A stretch of 64,000 bases of DNA from Paracidovorax wautersii (GTDB taxonomy: Bacteria; Pseudomonadota; Gammaproteobacteria; Burkholderiales; Burkholderiaceae_C), in NCBI RefSeq assembly GCF_031453675.1, contig NZ_JAVIZX010000001.1:3432001-3496000 (forward strand). Direction: 5' to 3'. Under the pieces are notes generated by a model, which saw only the letters and a program-made list of their open reading frames with translations, was not told where the DNA came from and searched no databases. Made by a program: the position numbers and the translations under genes. How positions within the stretch are numbered: the stretch's first letter is position 1; every line of letters begins with the position of its first letter. Positions 7,724 through 15,587 of the stretch are shown in pieces.

Positions 7724-8683
7724 ATGTACAACAGCCACGATCCTCGTGTCCTGCCCGTGCGGGACGGCGTGAGTCCCAGTTGCGTGGTCCAACCTGCCGC
7801 AGCGCAGGGCCTGGTGCTGGACTTCCTGGCCCACCACCTGCCGGCCGTGAGCCGCGACGACTGGCTGCGTCGCATGGCACTGGGCGAGGTGGTGGACGAA
7901 TTCGGCGTCCCGGCCACGCCGCAGCAGCCGGTGCGGCCGGGTGTCCGGTTGTACTACTACCGCGAGCTGCCAGAGGAGCGCGAGATTCCCTTCGCGGAAT
8001 CCATCCTCTACCAGGACGAGCATTTGCTGGTGGCCGACAAGCCGCACTTCCTGCCCGTCGTGCCCTCCGGCCGTTACCTGCAGCAGACGCTGCTGGTGCG
8101 CCTCAAGCGCCGGCTGCAGCTGCGCGAGCTGTCCCCCGTGCACCGCATCGACCGCGACACCGCCGGCCTGGTGCTGTTCTCGGTGCAGCGCAGCACGCGG
8201 GGGCGCTACCAGGCACTGTTCCGCGACCGCACCGTGCACAAGACCTACGAGGCGATCGCCCCCTGGCGTGAAGACCTGCCGTTTCCGCGCACGCACACCA
8301 GCCGGATGGAGGAAAGCGCGCAGTTCTTTCGCATGCACGAAGTCGCCGGCGAGCCGAACACCTGCACCCACATGGAGGTGATCGAGCGCCTGGGCAGTTG
8401 GGCACGCTACCGGCTGTCGCCCGTCACCGGCAAGCGCCACCAGCTGCGAGTGCACATGTCTGCGCTGGGCCTGCCCCTCTGCGGCGATGCCTTCTACCCC
8501 GAAGTGAACGATCCGCCCGAAGGCGATTACTCGAACCCCCTGCAGTTGCTGGCGCGGTCCTTGGCATTCACCGATCCGCTGACGGGGGAGCCGCGCAGGT
8601 TCGACAGCCTTCTGCGGCTGCACGCCTTGGCGGACCTGTCGCCGATCGCGCCCCGTACGGGCACCGCGGGGCCGATGGCTTAA
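7724..8683 (+). CDS. RluA-family pseudouridine synthase
   Basis: The protein has 319 residues. The catalytic motif is HRIDRDTAGLVLF at 140-152, with D143 as the catalytic aspartate (family pattern HRLDxxTSG). Further family segments are ADKPHFLPVVPSGRYLQQ and TGKRHQLRVHMSALGLPLCGDAFYP. Members convert uridine to pseudouridine in rRNA or tRNA, and the exact target cannot be told from sequence. No clear S4 RNA-binding domain is seen. The ATG at 7724 was chosen because the family-like sequence starts soon after it and a -10-like hexamer sits directly upstream. Confidence 0.88.
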   Translation: MYNSHDPRVLPVRDGVSPSCVVQPAAAQGLVLDFLAHHLPAVSRDDWLRRMALGEVVDEFGVPATPQQPVRPGVRLYYYRELPEEREIPFAESILYQDEHLLVADKPHFLPVVPSGRYLQQTLLVRLKRRLQLRELSPVHRIDRDTAGLVLFSVQRSTRGRYQALFRDRTVHKTYEAIAPWREDLPFPRTHTSRMEESAQFFRMHEVAGEPNTCTHMEVIERLGSWARYRLSPVTGKRHQLRVHMSALGLPLCGDAFYPEVNDPPEGDYSNPLQLLARSLAFTDPLTGEPRRFDSLLRLHALADLSPIAPRTGTAGPMA

Positions 8684-8776
8684 CGCCCGCCTTGGAAGCC
8701 GCGGTGCTATGGCGCCGCCGCCCGCGCCTTGGGTGCATCGGATGCCTGGGCCTGTCTGCCGGCAGCGCGGGGCCTC

Positions 8777-8782
8777 TATAAT
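8777..8782 (+). promoter_or_regulatory. -10 box TATAAT, probable tRNA-Gly promoter
   Basis: A perfect TATAAT lies 51 bases upstream of the mature tRNA 5' end, a normal distance for a tRNA leader. The matching -35 region is weak. Confidence 0.5.
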
Positions 8783-8833
8783 CCTTCGTTCAGCCTGGCA
8801 AGGCCCCATGCCAACCCAGCGCTGCAGCACCAT

Positions 8834-8907
8834 GCGGGTGTAGTTCAATGGTAGAACGGCAGCTTCCCAAGCTTCATACGAGGGTTCGATTCCCTTCACC
8901 CGCTCCA
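8834..8907 (+). tRNA. tRNA-Gly (anticodon CCC)
   Basis: The 74-base gene folds as a standard cloverleaf. The acceptor stem pairs GCGGGTG with CACCCGC, followed by the encoded TCCA tail. The D arm contains AGTTCAATGGTAGAA. The anticodon loop is TTCCCAA, giving anticodon CCC, and the T arm is AGGGTTCGATTCCCT. It is very close to the E. coli tRNA-Gly(CCC) layout. The anticodon stem has one apparent C-T mismatch. No integrase or duplicated 3' end lies next to it. Confidence 0.95.
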
Positions 8908-8921
8908 GATTCCTTCCCGCC

Positions 8922-8953
8922 AAGCCCGCCGTCCTGCCCGACGCGGGCTTTTT
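8922..8953 (+). terminator. rho-independent terminator after tRNA-Gly
   Basis: The stem AAGCCCGC/GCGGGCTT runs into a T-tract 14 bases after the tRNA end. Confidence 0.85.
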
Positions 8954-9026
8954 GCTTTTGAGGCCGGCTGCCTGCCGCAAGCACTCCGCTCAATGCTTTG
9001 CGCATAAGCAAGCACGTTTTGCTTGG

Positions 9027-9055
9027 TTGGCCGGCGCCTTCGCGGCCCTTAGATT
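9027..9055 (+). promoter_or_regulatory. possible sigma-70 promoter of the sulfurtransferase gene
   Basis: TTGGCC and TAGATT are separated by 17 bases, about 55 bases upstream of the start codon. The match to consensus is moderate. Confidence 0.35.
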
Positions 9056-9109
9056 CCGTTGCAACGGCACCAGCAAGGCTGCCGATCTGCAACGAAAGGA
9101 CCGAGGGAC

Positions 9110-10108
9110 ATGACGCATACGTTGGCACAGCACCAGACATCGACGGCCACCCGCCATGGGGTGCGCCACCGCCTGCGCCGCTGGGCCTGGGTGGGCACCT
9201 GGCTCGTCGGCGCGGCCTGGGCGCCCCTGGCCGCCGCGAATACGGGCGGCGCCACCGCCGCGGGCCCGCTGGTGACCACCGAATGGCTGGCCCAGAACCT
9301 GGACAACGCCAAGGTGCGCGTGATCGAGGTGAGCGTGAACCCCGGCCTGTACGAGCGCAGCCATGTGCCCGGTGCCGTGAACTTCTCCTGGCATAACGAC
9401 CTGAACGACAAGGTGCGCCGCGACATCGTCGGCAAGGAGGCCTTCGAGGCGCTGCTGTCCAAGGCCGGCGTGGCGCCCGACACCACCGTGGTGCTCTACG
9501 GCGACACCAACAACTGGTTCGCTGCCTGGGGCGCCTGGGTGTTCGACATCTACGGCGTGAAGAACGTCAAGCTGCTCGATGGTGGCCGCAAGAAGTGGGA
9601 GGCCGAGAGCCGGCCCCTCAACAACCGCGTGCCCGAATACGCCGCCACCACCTACCGCGTGGCGGCCGTGAACACGAACCTGCGGGCCCGCCTGTCGGAT
9701 GCGCTGGCTGCGGCCGAGGGCAAGAGCGAGGCCAAGCTGGTGGACATCCGTTCGGCCGATGAGTACAGCGGCAAGGTCTTCGCCCCGGCGGGCGTGCCCG
9801 AGCTGTCGATCCGCGCGGGCCACATTCCCGGCGCCGCCAATGTGCCCTGGGGTCAGGCGGTGCGCGAAGACGGCACGTTCAAGTCCGCAGACGATCTGCG
9901 CAAGCTCTACGCCGCCGTGGGCATCGACGGCAGCAAGCCCATCATCACGTACTGCCGCATCGGCGAGCGTTCCAGCCACACCTGGTTCGCGCTGAACAAG
10001 ATCCTGGGGTATTCGGTGAAGAACTACGACGGCTCTTGGACTGAGTACGGCAACGCGGTGGGCGTGCCCATCACCAATCCGTCCGGCACCGTGTGGGCCG
10101 CCAAGTAA
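9110..10108 (+). CDS. exported thiosulfate sulfurtransferase (rhodanese)
   Basis: The protein has 332 residues, with AAAGGA 9 bases before the ATG. The N-terminus has arginines then a hydrophobic run ending PLAAA, consistent with export (residues 1-~43). Two rhodanese domains follow. The first lacks the catalytic cysteine. The second has the active-site loop CRIGERSS with C282, typical of thiosulfate (not mercaptopyruvate) sulfurtransferases. Such enzymes move the outer sulfur of thiosulfate to an acceptor such as cyanide or a thiol. The next gene, after a terminator, is a YeeE/YedE-type sulfur transporter, suggesting a shared role in handling thiosulfate outside the cytoplasm. Confidence 0.88.
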   Translation: MTHTLAQHQTSTATRHGVRHRLRRWAWVGTWLVGAAWAPLAAANTGGATAAGPLVTTEWLAQNLDNAKVRVIEVSVNPGLYERSHVPGAVNFSWHNDLNDKVRRDIVGKEAFEALLSKAGVAPDTTVVLYGDTNNWFAAWGAWVFDIYGVKNVKLLDGGRKKWEAESRPLNNRVPEYAATTYRVAAVNTNLRARLSDALAAAEGKSEAKLVDIRSADEYSGKVFAPAGVPELSIRAGHIPGAANVPWGQAVREDGTFKSADDLRKLYAAVGIDGSKPIITYCRIGERSSHTWFALNKILGYSVKNYDGSWTEYGNAVGVPITNPSGTVWAAK

Positions 10109-10208
10109 AGGATTGCCAGCCGGGCCGCGCTACAGCCGGTTGACGCGGCACCGCCCCGGCACCGCCTGACCCGCGGTTCATGTTTTGTCAGTAGGGGGTC
10201 TCCTTCAC

Positions 10209-10234
10209 AGCCCGCTTCGTGCGGGCTTTTTTTT
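10209..10234 (+). terminator. rho-independent terminator
   Basis: AGCCCGC and GCGGGCT form a stem with a five-base loop, followed by eight T residues. It separates the sulfurtransferase gene from the transporter gene. Confidence 0.88.
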
Positions 10235-10264
10235 GGCGTGAGCAGTTGGGGAAGGGACGGGACG

Positions 10265-11494
10265 ATGCCTTTGTCGATCCATGCGCTGGCAGCCGCGGCG
10301 CTGCTGGTGGGGGTGCTGGGAGTGGCGCAAGGCCTGCCGCAATGGGCGGCCAGCGGCGGGCGCACGCTGGCCTTCGCGTGGCTGGTGGGTGCGGCGCTGG
10401 GCCTGGTGCTGCAGCGCGCACGGTTCTGCTTCTACTGCCATGCCCGCGACTGGTTCGAGGGCCGCGACCCGCGGGGGCTGCTGTCCATCGTGCTGGCCCT
10501 GGGCATCGGCGTGGTGGCGACCACGGCGGTGCTGGGTGCCTGGGTGCCGGACCCGCGTGCGGGTTCCCTGCCGCCAGACATGCACATCGGGCCGGTGAGC
10601 GGCGTGCTGGTGTTGGCCGGGCTGGCGTTCGGCCTGGGCATGGTGGTGTCGGGCTCGTGCATCAGCGCGCACTGGTACCGGCTGGCCGAAGGCTCGGCCG
10701 TCGCGCCCTTCGCACTGCTGGGCACGGCGCTGGGTTTCATCCTGGGCTTCAAGAGCTGGAACGCGCTCTACAGCTGGAGCGTGGCGGATGCGCCCGTCGT
10801 GTGGCTGCCGGCCCATCTGGGCTATGGCGGCGCACTGCTGCTGCAGGGCAGCGTGCTGCTGGCCGTGGCCGCGTGGCTGTGGCGGGGTTTTGCCCGCCAG
10901 GGCGGCCAGATGCCTGCAGAGCCGGCCGCCTCGGCGGTCTCGGCCCGCGTGGATTCGCCGGGCGCGGGCGTGCCGCCACTGGGCGCGGCCTGGGCCCGGC
11001 TGTGGCAGGGGCGGTGGCCGTATTGGCTGGGCGGGCTGGCGGTGGGTGTAATCGGTGCGCTGGTGATCGTGCGCATGCGGCCCCTGGGCGTGACGGCCAC
11101 GCTGGGTAGTGCGGCGCGTTCGTGGGCGCAGGGGCTGGGTTGGATTCCGGACCGCCTGAATGGCCTGGACGGCTTTGCCGGCTGCGCCACCGCGCCGACG
11201 GCCCATTGGCTCACGCCCAACGCGGCGCTGATCGGCGGGCTGGTGGCGGGCGCCTTCGTCGCCGCGCTGGCGAGCCGGCAGTTTGCGCCGCGCTGGCCCA
11301 CGTGGCGGGATGCATCGCGCGGCGTGGCCGGCGGTGTGCTGCTGGGCTGGGGCGCGATGACGGGCCTGGGCTGCACCATCGGCACCTTGCTGTCGGGCAG
11401 CATGGCGGGGGCCCTGTCGGGGTGGGTTTTCGGCGCAGCGGTCTTTGCCGCCGTGGGGCTGGGGCTCGCCGCGAAGCGCCGGCTGCTGCGGTGA
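10265..11494 (+). CDS. YeeE/YedE (TsuA-type) sulfur-compound transporter
   Basis: The 409-residue membrane protein has about nine to ten hydrophobic segments. Family cysteine motifs are visible: RARFCFYCHARDWF, VVSGSCISAHWYRLAEGS, FAGCATAP and MTGLGCTIGTLLSGSMAG. TsuA, a member of this family, imports thiosulfate by passing it between conserved cysteines. An in-frame GTG occurs 9 codons upstream at 10238. The ATG at 10265 was preferred because a purine-rich GAAGGGA site precedes it. It lies just downstream of the exported thiosulfate sulfurtransferase gene. Transport of thiosulfate is an inference from the family and this neighbour. Confidence 0.86.
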   Translation: MPLSIHALAAAALLVGVLGVAQGLPQWAASGGRTLAFAWLVGAALGLVLQRARFCFYCHARDWFEGRDPRGLLSIVLALGIGVVATTAVLGAWVPDPRAGSLPPDMHIGPVSGVLVLAGLAFGLGMVVSGSCISAHWYRLAEGSAVAPFALLGTALGFILGFKSWNALYSWSVADAPVVWLPAHLGYGGALLLQGSVLLAVAAWLWRGFARQGGQMPAEPAASAVSARVDSPGAGVPPLGAAWARLWQGRWPYWLGGLAVGVIGALVIVRMRPLGVTATLGSAARSWAQGLGWIPDRLNGLDGFAGCATAPTAHWLTPNAALIGGLVAGAFVAALASRQFAPRWPTWRDASRGVAGGVLLGWGAMTGLGCTIGTLLSGSMAGALSGWVFGAAVFAAVGLGLAAKRRLLR

Positions 11495-11503
11495 TCGATT
11501 CAA

Positions 11504-11556
11504 GCCATAGCGGCCTGCGGCCCAATGGATACGGGTGCATGCAGCTATCGAAAACG
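11504..11556. repeat. degenerate copy of the GCTAT/AGCGCTT palindromic repeat
   Basis: CCATAGCGGCC and GCAGCTATCGAAAA form inverted outer arms as in better copies elsewhere in the window, but the inner core is diverged. It lies just after the transporter stop codon. Confidence 0.4.
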
Positions 11557-11684
11557 TAGTGAAAAGCCCGGCGGGCGGGGCATGGCGGGCGCCATGTTGG
11601 GATGTTTGCTGACGCGCCGCAGGGGACTGGCAAGTCACCATCTGCCGCTACGGCCCGCGCGGTGCGGGCTGCATGAGGGATGCA

Positions 11685-12818
11685 ATGGCGTCTAAGGACA
11701 AGAAGAAAGAGGGCGGTTCCCCGCGCAAGGCGGGCGAGCGCCTGAGCGAGAAGGAATTGAAGGCCCAGCGCGATCTGTGCGTGCTGGGCCCCCACGGCGA
11801 GCTGGAGCTGCCGTCGGTCGTCATCGACGGCTACAGCCTGGAGCTGCGCGAGGGCGATGAGTTCATTGGCGACAACGCCAGCCGCACCGCTTTCCGGCAC
11901 ATGCTGGACGCCTGGCGCAAGCTGTTCACCGAGATGGCCGGCAAGGACCCGCTGGGCTCCAAGCCGACGCAGGAGATCGGCAAGCAGAAGCTCGACGAAC
12001 TGCTCGAGCGCGACGGCCCGGCCGCCGCGGCCATCCGCGCGGCGCAGGAGGACTACGCGATCCAGCTGTCCCATGTGACGCAACGCTTTCTCAAACACAA
12101 GACCTGGAAGGGCGTGGAGCGCGTGATCGTGGGCGGCGGCTTCCACCAGAGCGAGGTGGGCCAGCAGGCCATCGAGGCGGCGGCCAAGCTGCTTACCAAG
12201 GACAAGGTGCCGGTGGAGTTGCGCACGCTGCGCCACCACGCCGACGACGGCGGCCTGGTGGGCTGGGTGCATCTGGCGCCGACCGCGCTGCTGCAGAGCT
12301 ACGACGCCATTCTGGCGGTGGACATCGGCGGCACCAACGTGCGCTGCGGCGTGGTGGTGACGCACCTGCACAAGGCGCCGGACATGTCCCGCGCCGAGGT
12401 CGTGCGCCGCGAGAAATGGGGCCACGCGGCCGAGGACCCGAAGCGCGACGAACTGGTGGAAGGCATCGCCGGCATGCTGGAAAAGCTGCTGGAGTACGCC
12501 GAGAAGCACGACATCCGCGTGGCGCCCTTCATCGGCGTGGCGTGCCCGGGGCTGATCTGCGAGGACGGCTCGCTGGCCGGCGGCACGCAGAACCTGCCGG
12601 GCAACTGGGAGAGCATGCGCTTTCACCTGCCGCGTGACCTGTGCGACCGGCTGCCTTCGATTGGCGATGGCCGCACGCAGGTCTGCCTGCACAACGATGC
12701 GGTGGTGCAGGGCCTGTCCGAACTGCCGTTCACCCAGGACGTGAAGCGCTGGGCGGTGTTGACGGTGGGCACGGGCCTGGGCAACGCCAGCTATACCAAC
12801 CGGCCCCCGACGGTGTGA
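11685..12818 (+). CDS. ROK-type sugar kinase with circularly permuted motif order
   Basis: The protein has 377 residues. The ATP-binding DIGGTNVR (213-220), GVACPGL (284-290), NLPGNW (303-308), catalytic-base HND (336-338) and VGTGLGNASY (361-370) motifs are those of ROK/glucokinases, but the protein stops seven residues after the last. The part that normally follows, with VIVGGGFHQSE and HHADDGGLVG, instead lies at 147-193, before DIGGTN. The order therefore looks permuted, and not simply truncated. The usual ROK zinc-site signature was not seen. GAGGGA precedes the ATG at 11685, and an ATG four codons upstream is possible. Sugar substrate is unknown. The neighbours (sulfur transporter, citrate transporter) give no clue. 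Confidence 0.78.
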   Translation: MASKDKKKEGGSPRKAGERLSEKELKAQRDLCVLGPHGELELPSVVIDGYSLELREGDEFIGDNASRTAFRHMLDAWRKLFTEMAGKDPLGSKPTQEIGKQKLDELLERDGPAAAAIRAAQEDYAIQLSHVTQRFLKHKTWKGVERVIVGGGFHQSEVGQQAIEAAAKLLTKDKVPVELRTLRHHADDGGLVGWVHLAPTALLQSYDAILAVDIGGTNVRCGVVVTHLHKAPDMSRAEVVRREKWGHAAEDPKRDELVEGIAGMLEKLLEYAEKHDIRVAPFIGVACPGLICEDGSLAGGTQNLPGNWESMRFHLPRDLCDRLPSIGDGRTQVCLHNDAVVQGLSELPFTQDVKRWAVLTVGTGLGNASYTNRPPTV

Positions 12819-12855
12819 CGCGCGGCCCCAGGCAATCCTGGGTGCGGCGGGGTGC

Positions 12856-12895
12856 TTGCTATATTTAAGTGAGCTGCTTGCGCCGAAAGATTAAG
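12856..12895. repeat. degenerate copy of the dispersed palindromic repeat
   Basis: GCTATATTTAAGTGAGCTGCTTGCGCC matches in part the left half of the repeat family seen at 22620, 30738 and 45245. It lies between the convergent kinase and citrate-transporter genes. Confidence 0.45.
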
Positions 12896-12907
12896 GACTT
12901 CCAATAG

Positions 12908-12955
12908 AAAAGAGCAGGGATCGCTTGATTGACAAGCGCTACCTGCTCTTTTTTA
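12908..12955. terminator. long bidirectional terminator hairpin
   Basis: AAAAGAGCAGG and CCTGCTCTTTTTT pair as outer arms and an inner AGCGCTTG-type palindrome continues the stem. The A-rich 5' side and T-rich 3' side allow termination in both directions, which fits the convergent genes on either side. Confidence 0.85.
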
Positions 12956-13009
12956 TGTAGCGGCGGGCGCCGCGTCCGGGCGGCCGATCCGGCCGCCGCT
13001 GCTCGGCGT

Positions 13010-14371
13010 TCAGCCGCCGCCGGCGAAGACCTGGCCCATCAGCGGGAACAGGCCCATCATCAGCGCCGCGCCCATCAGCGCCAGGCAGACCAGCACCGCC
13101 CACTTGAGCGTGAAGCGCTGGTGGTCGCCGAAGTCGACGCCGGCCAGGCCCACCAGCAGGTAGGTGGAGGGCACCAGCGGACTCAGCAGGTGCACGGGCT
13201 GGCCGATGAGCGAGGCGCGCGCCATTTCCACGGCGCTGATGCCGTAGTGCTGCGCGGCCTCGTTCAGGATGGGCAGCACGCCGAAGTAGAACGCGTCGTT
13301 GGACATGAAGAATGTCAGCGGCATACTCAGCAGCGCAGTGATGGTGGGCATGTACGGGCCCATGCTGTCGGGAATGGCCGCCAGCAGGCCGCGCGACATC
13401 GCCTCGACCATGCCGGTGCCGGACAGGATGCCGGTGAACACCCCGGCCGCAAAGATCAGCGACACCACGGCCAGCGCATTGCCGGCGTATTCGGCCACCA
13501 GCGCGCGCTGCTGGTCCACGTTGGGGTAGTTGATGACGATGGCCACGGCAAAGCCGATCATGAACAGCACCGGCAGCGGCAGCAGGCCCATCACCAGCGC
13601 CACCATCAGCGCCGACGTGAGCGCCAGGTTCACCCACAGCAGGCGCGGGCGGCGCATGTCGGGCGCATCCTGCTGCGTGGGCGGCAGGTGCTCGCCCGAG
13701 GTCTCGCCGTCGGCCTCGACGAACTCGGCCACGGGGTAGGGCGGCAGCGCCACCGTGCCCAGGCGCCGGCGCTCGCGCAGGCCGAGGTAGAACGCCACGC
13801 CCAGCAGCGCCACGATGGCAAGGCCGATGGAGGGAATCATGGGCACGAACACCTCGCCCGGGTCCACATGCAGCGCACTCGCCGCACGCGCCGTGGGGCC
13901 GCCCCAGGGCGTGAGGTTCATCAGCCCGCTGGCCAGGATGGCCACGCAGGTGAGGTTGAGCGGGTTCATCTTGAGCCGCTTGTACAGCGGCAGCATCGAC
14001 GCGATGGTGATCATGTACGTGGTCGAGCCGTCGCCGTCCAGCGAGATCAGCAGCGCCAGCATGGTCGAGCCGATCACGATGCGCAGCGGATCGCCCTTGA
14101 CCAGCTTGAGGATGATGCGCACCACCGGGTCGAACATGCCCGCATGGATCATCACGCCGAAGTACAGGATGGCGAACATCAGCATCACGCCCGTGGGCGC
14201 GATCTTGCGGATGCCGTCCAGCATCATCGCGCCCATGGTCGGCGCGAAGCCACCGATGAGCGCGAACACGATGGGAATGCTGATCAGCGCGACCAGGGGC
14301 GAGAGCCGCTTGGTCATGATCAGGGTCATGAAGGTCAGCACCATGCCGAATCCGAGCAGGGTCAGCAGCAT
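13010..14371 (-). CDS. CitMHS-family citrate-metal transporter
   Basis: The 453-residue polytopic membrane protein (about 11-12 hydrophobic segments) has CitMHS-type features. It begins MLLTLLGFGMVLTFM and contains SLDGDGSTTYMITIASMLPL, MNLTPWGGPTARAASALH and SNDAFYFGVLPILNEAA. Relatives such as CitM and CitH import citrate complexed with Mg2+ or Ca2+ with protons. A hydrophilic loop of about 45 residues sits mid-protein. A TTG two codons upstream could also start it, and no strong ribosome site is seen. It converges with the ROK gene across a bidirectional terminator. No CitAB-type sensor is next to it. Confidence 0.88.
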   Translation of the reverse strand: MLLTLLGFGMVLTFMTLIMTKRLSPLVALISIPIVFALIGGFAPTMGAMMLDGIRKIAPTGVMLMFAILYFGVMIHAGMFDPVVRIILKLVKGDPLRIVIGSTMLALLISLDGDGSTTYMITIASMLPLYKRLKMNPLNLTCVAILASGLMNLTPWGGPTARAASALHVDPGEVFVPMIPSIGLAIVALLGVAFYLGLRERRRLGTVALPPYPVAEFVEADGETSGEHLPPTQQDAPDMRRPRLLWVNLALTSALMVALVMGLLPLPVLFMIGFAVAIVINYPNVDQQRALVAEYAGNALAVVSLIFAAGVFTGILSGTGMVEAMSRGLLAAIPDSMGPYMPTITALLSMPLTFFMSNDAFYFGVLPILNEAAQHYGISAVEMARASLIGQPVHLLSPLVPSTYLLVGLAGVDFGDHQRFTLKWAVLVCLALMGAALMMGLFPLMGQVFAGGG

Positions 14372-14815
14372 GGGCAAAGGTCTTTCTGTGCGTGGGTCAT
14401 GGTGTCTCCGGGCAGAACGCGCTGGTCCAGGGCGGGCGCGCCGAGCGGGCGGGCGCAGCGCCTGGGCCGCCGCCTCGCGGGGCGGTCTGGCGGGGGTGAA
14501 CCTTAGGTTTGCACCCTGTCGTGCGCCTGTCGTGGCGCTGCTCTACGGGTATCTGCTGATGGGGTAAACCCTGTGTGCCGCGCTTGGTTGCGGCACGCTT
14601 GTGCTGGCGCAAGGAGGCACTGGGCTGCGGCTGCTAGGCGGCAGCCGAGGGAATGGCGGGCTGGAAAGGGCGTAGCCGGCCCGGCCCTGCTACGGGCGCG
14701 TGCCGATGTGTACGGCTCTGAGAGACCCACGGGGAGGCATACGGCGGCGTGCGACGGCGGTCACCGCCGGCTTCGGACGTTGAAAGGGTGGAGCGACCGT
14801 CTGCGCCGGCGCGCG
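14372..14815. other. 444-base intergenic region, no gene supported
   Basis: The region separates the citrate transporter start from the TetR-gene stop. It should carry the transporter promoter. Two features stand out: an 11-base tandem repeat at 14516-14537 (CTGTCGTGCGC, CTGTCGTGGCG) and a small palindrome AACCTTAGGTT beside it at about 14500. Either could be a regulator site. The rest looks like non-coding GC-rich DNA. Confidence 0.4.
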
Positions 14816-15427
14816 TCAGGCCGCGGCGCGAGCCGCGCCGGCAGGCGCCGTCGGGGCTGACGGCAGGCGCAGCGCGGCAGCGGTGGCGTGCAGGATTTCG
14901 TCGGACAGGGCGGCGTCGTCCACGGCGCGCGCCAGCACCACGGCGCCGACCAGGCTTGCGTAGTCGGCCAGCGCCTTTTGTCGCCGCGCGGCCTTGCTGC
15001 GGCCCGGCATGGCGGCCGTGAGCACGTCGAGCACCTTCACCAGTCCTTCCGTGAGGGCGCGCCGCACGCGGGGCCCCTGGCGCGCAGCGTCTGCGCCCAG
15101 CGCAGCCATCGGGCAGCCCTGGCCTGGCGCATCCCGGTGGCGCGGCGCAAGGTAGGCCTGCTCCAGGACGGCCCGCGGATCGCCCGGCGCCTGTTCCAGC
15201 AGCCCGCTCCAGAAGGTGCAGATCTGCTCGACCGCGCGGGTGCTGGCCTGCGCCATCAGGTCTTCCTTGGAGGCAAAGTGACCATAGAAGCCGCCGTGCG
15301 TCAGCCCGGCGCTCTTCATCAGATCGGCGACGCCGATGCCGTCGAAGCCGCGTTCGCGGAACAGCTGCGCCGCTGTCGCGAGGATGCGCTCGCGGTTCTC
15401 TTCCATCTGTTCCTTGCTGACTCTCAT
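14816..15427 (-). CDS. TetR-family repressor of the adjacent SDR gene
   Basis: The protein has 203 residues, with CAGGAG 5 bases before the ATG. The N-terminal helix-turn-helix reads ILATAAQLFRERGFDGIGV then AGLTHGGFYGHFASKEDL, as in TetR proteins. The C-terminal ligand domain is AcrR/YxaF-like and contains a QGCPMAALGADAA segment. The divergently transcribed SDR gene starts 160 bases away, and two matching 14-base palindromes lie on its promoter, so this is very probably its repressor. The inducing ligand is unknown. Confidence 0.88.
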   Translation of the reverse strand: MRVSKEQMEENRERILATAAQLFRERGFDGIGVADLMKSAGLTHGGFYGHFASKEDLMAQASTRAVEQICTFWSGLLEQAPGDPRAVLEQAYLAPRHRDAPGQGCPMAALGADAARQGPRVRRALTEGLVKVLDVLTAAMPGRSKAARRQKALADYASLVGAVVLARAVDDAALSDEILHATAAALRLPSAPTAPAGAARAAA

Positions 15428-15507
15428 GGGGGCTCCTGATGAAGGGCTGCCGACCGGAATGGACGGCAGCTGTGCCGGGGCGATCACGCCGCATGAAAGC
15501 CCGAGGG

Positions 15508-15538
15508 TTGACATTTTAAATGATGGTCGTCATATAAT
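15508..15538 (+). promoter_or_regulatory. sigma-70 promoter of the SDR gene
   Basis: A perfect TTGACA (15508-15513) and a perfect TATAAT (15533-15538) are separated by 19 bases, slightly long but strong. A TetR operator copy overlaps the spacer. Confidence 0.7.
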
Positions 15539-15558
15539 TCAAACATGATGATCGTCAT
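15520..15558. promoter_or_regulatory. paired TetR operators
   Basis: ATGATGGTCGTCAT (15520-15533) and ATGATGATCGTCAT (15545-15558) are near-palindromes with arms ATGA and TCAT, spaced 25 bases centre to centre, which is more than two helical turns. One lies in the promoter spacer and the other just after the -10 box, where repressor binding would block transcription. Confidence 0.72.
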
Positions 15559-15587
15559 CTAAATCGTTCTTTTCAACGGAGTCATCC

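Noticed and set aside
7493-7880. Longer N-terminus for the AsmA-family protein
   Set aside because: The extra 129 residues are low-complexity, precede the normal membrane helix and overlap the divergent pseudouridine synthase start.
8834-8953. tRNA-Gly as an integration site of a mobile element
   Set aside because: No integrase, no duplicated tRNA 3' end and no shift in gene style follow it. It is followed by its own terminator and a normal chromosomal gene.
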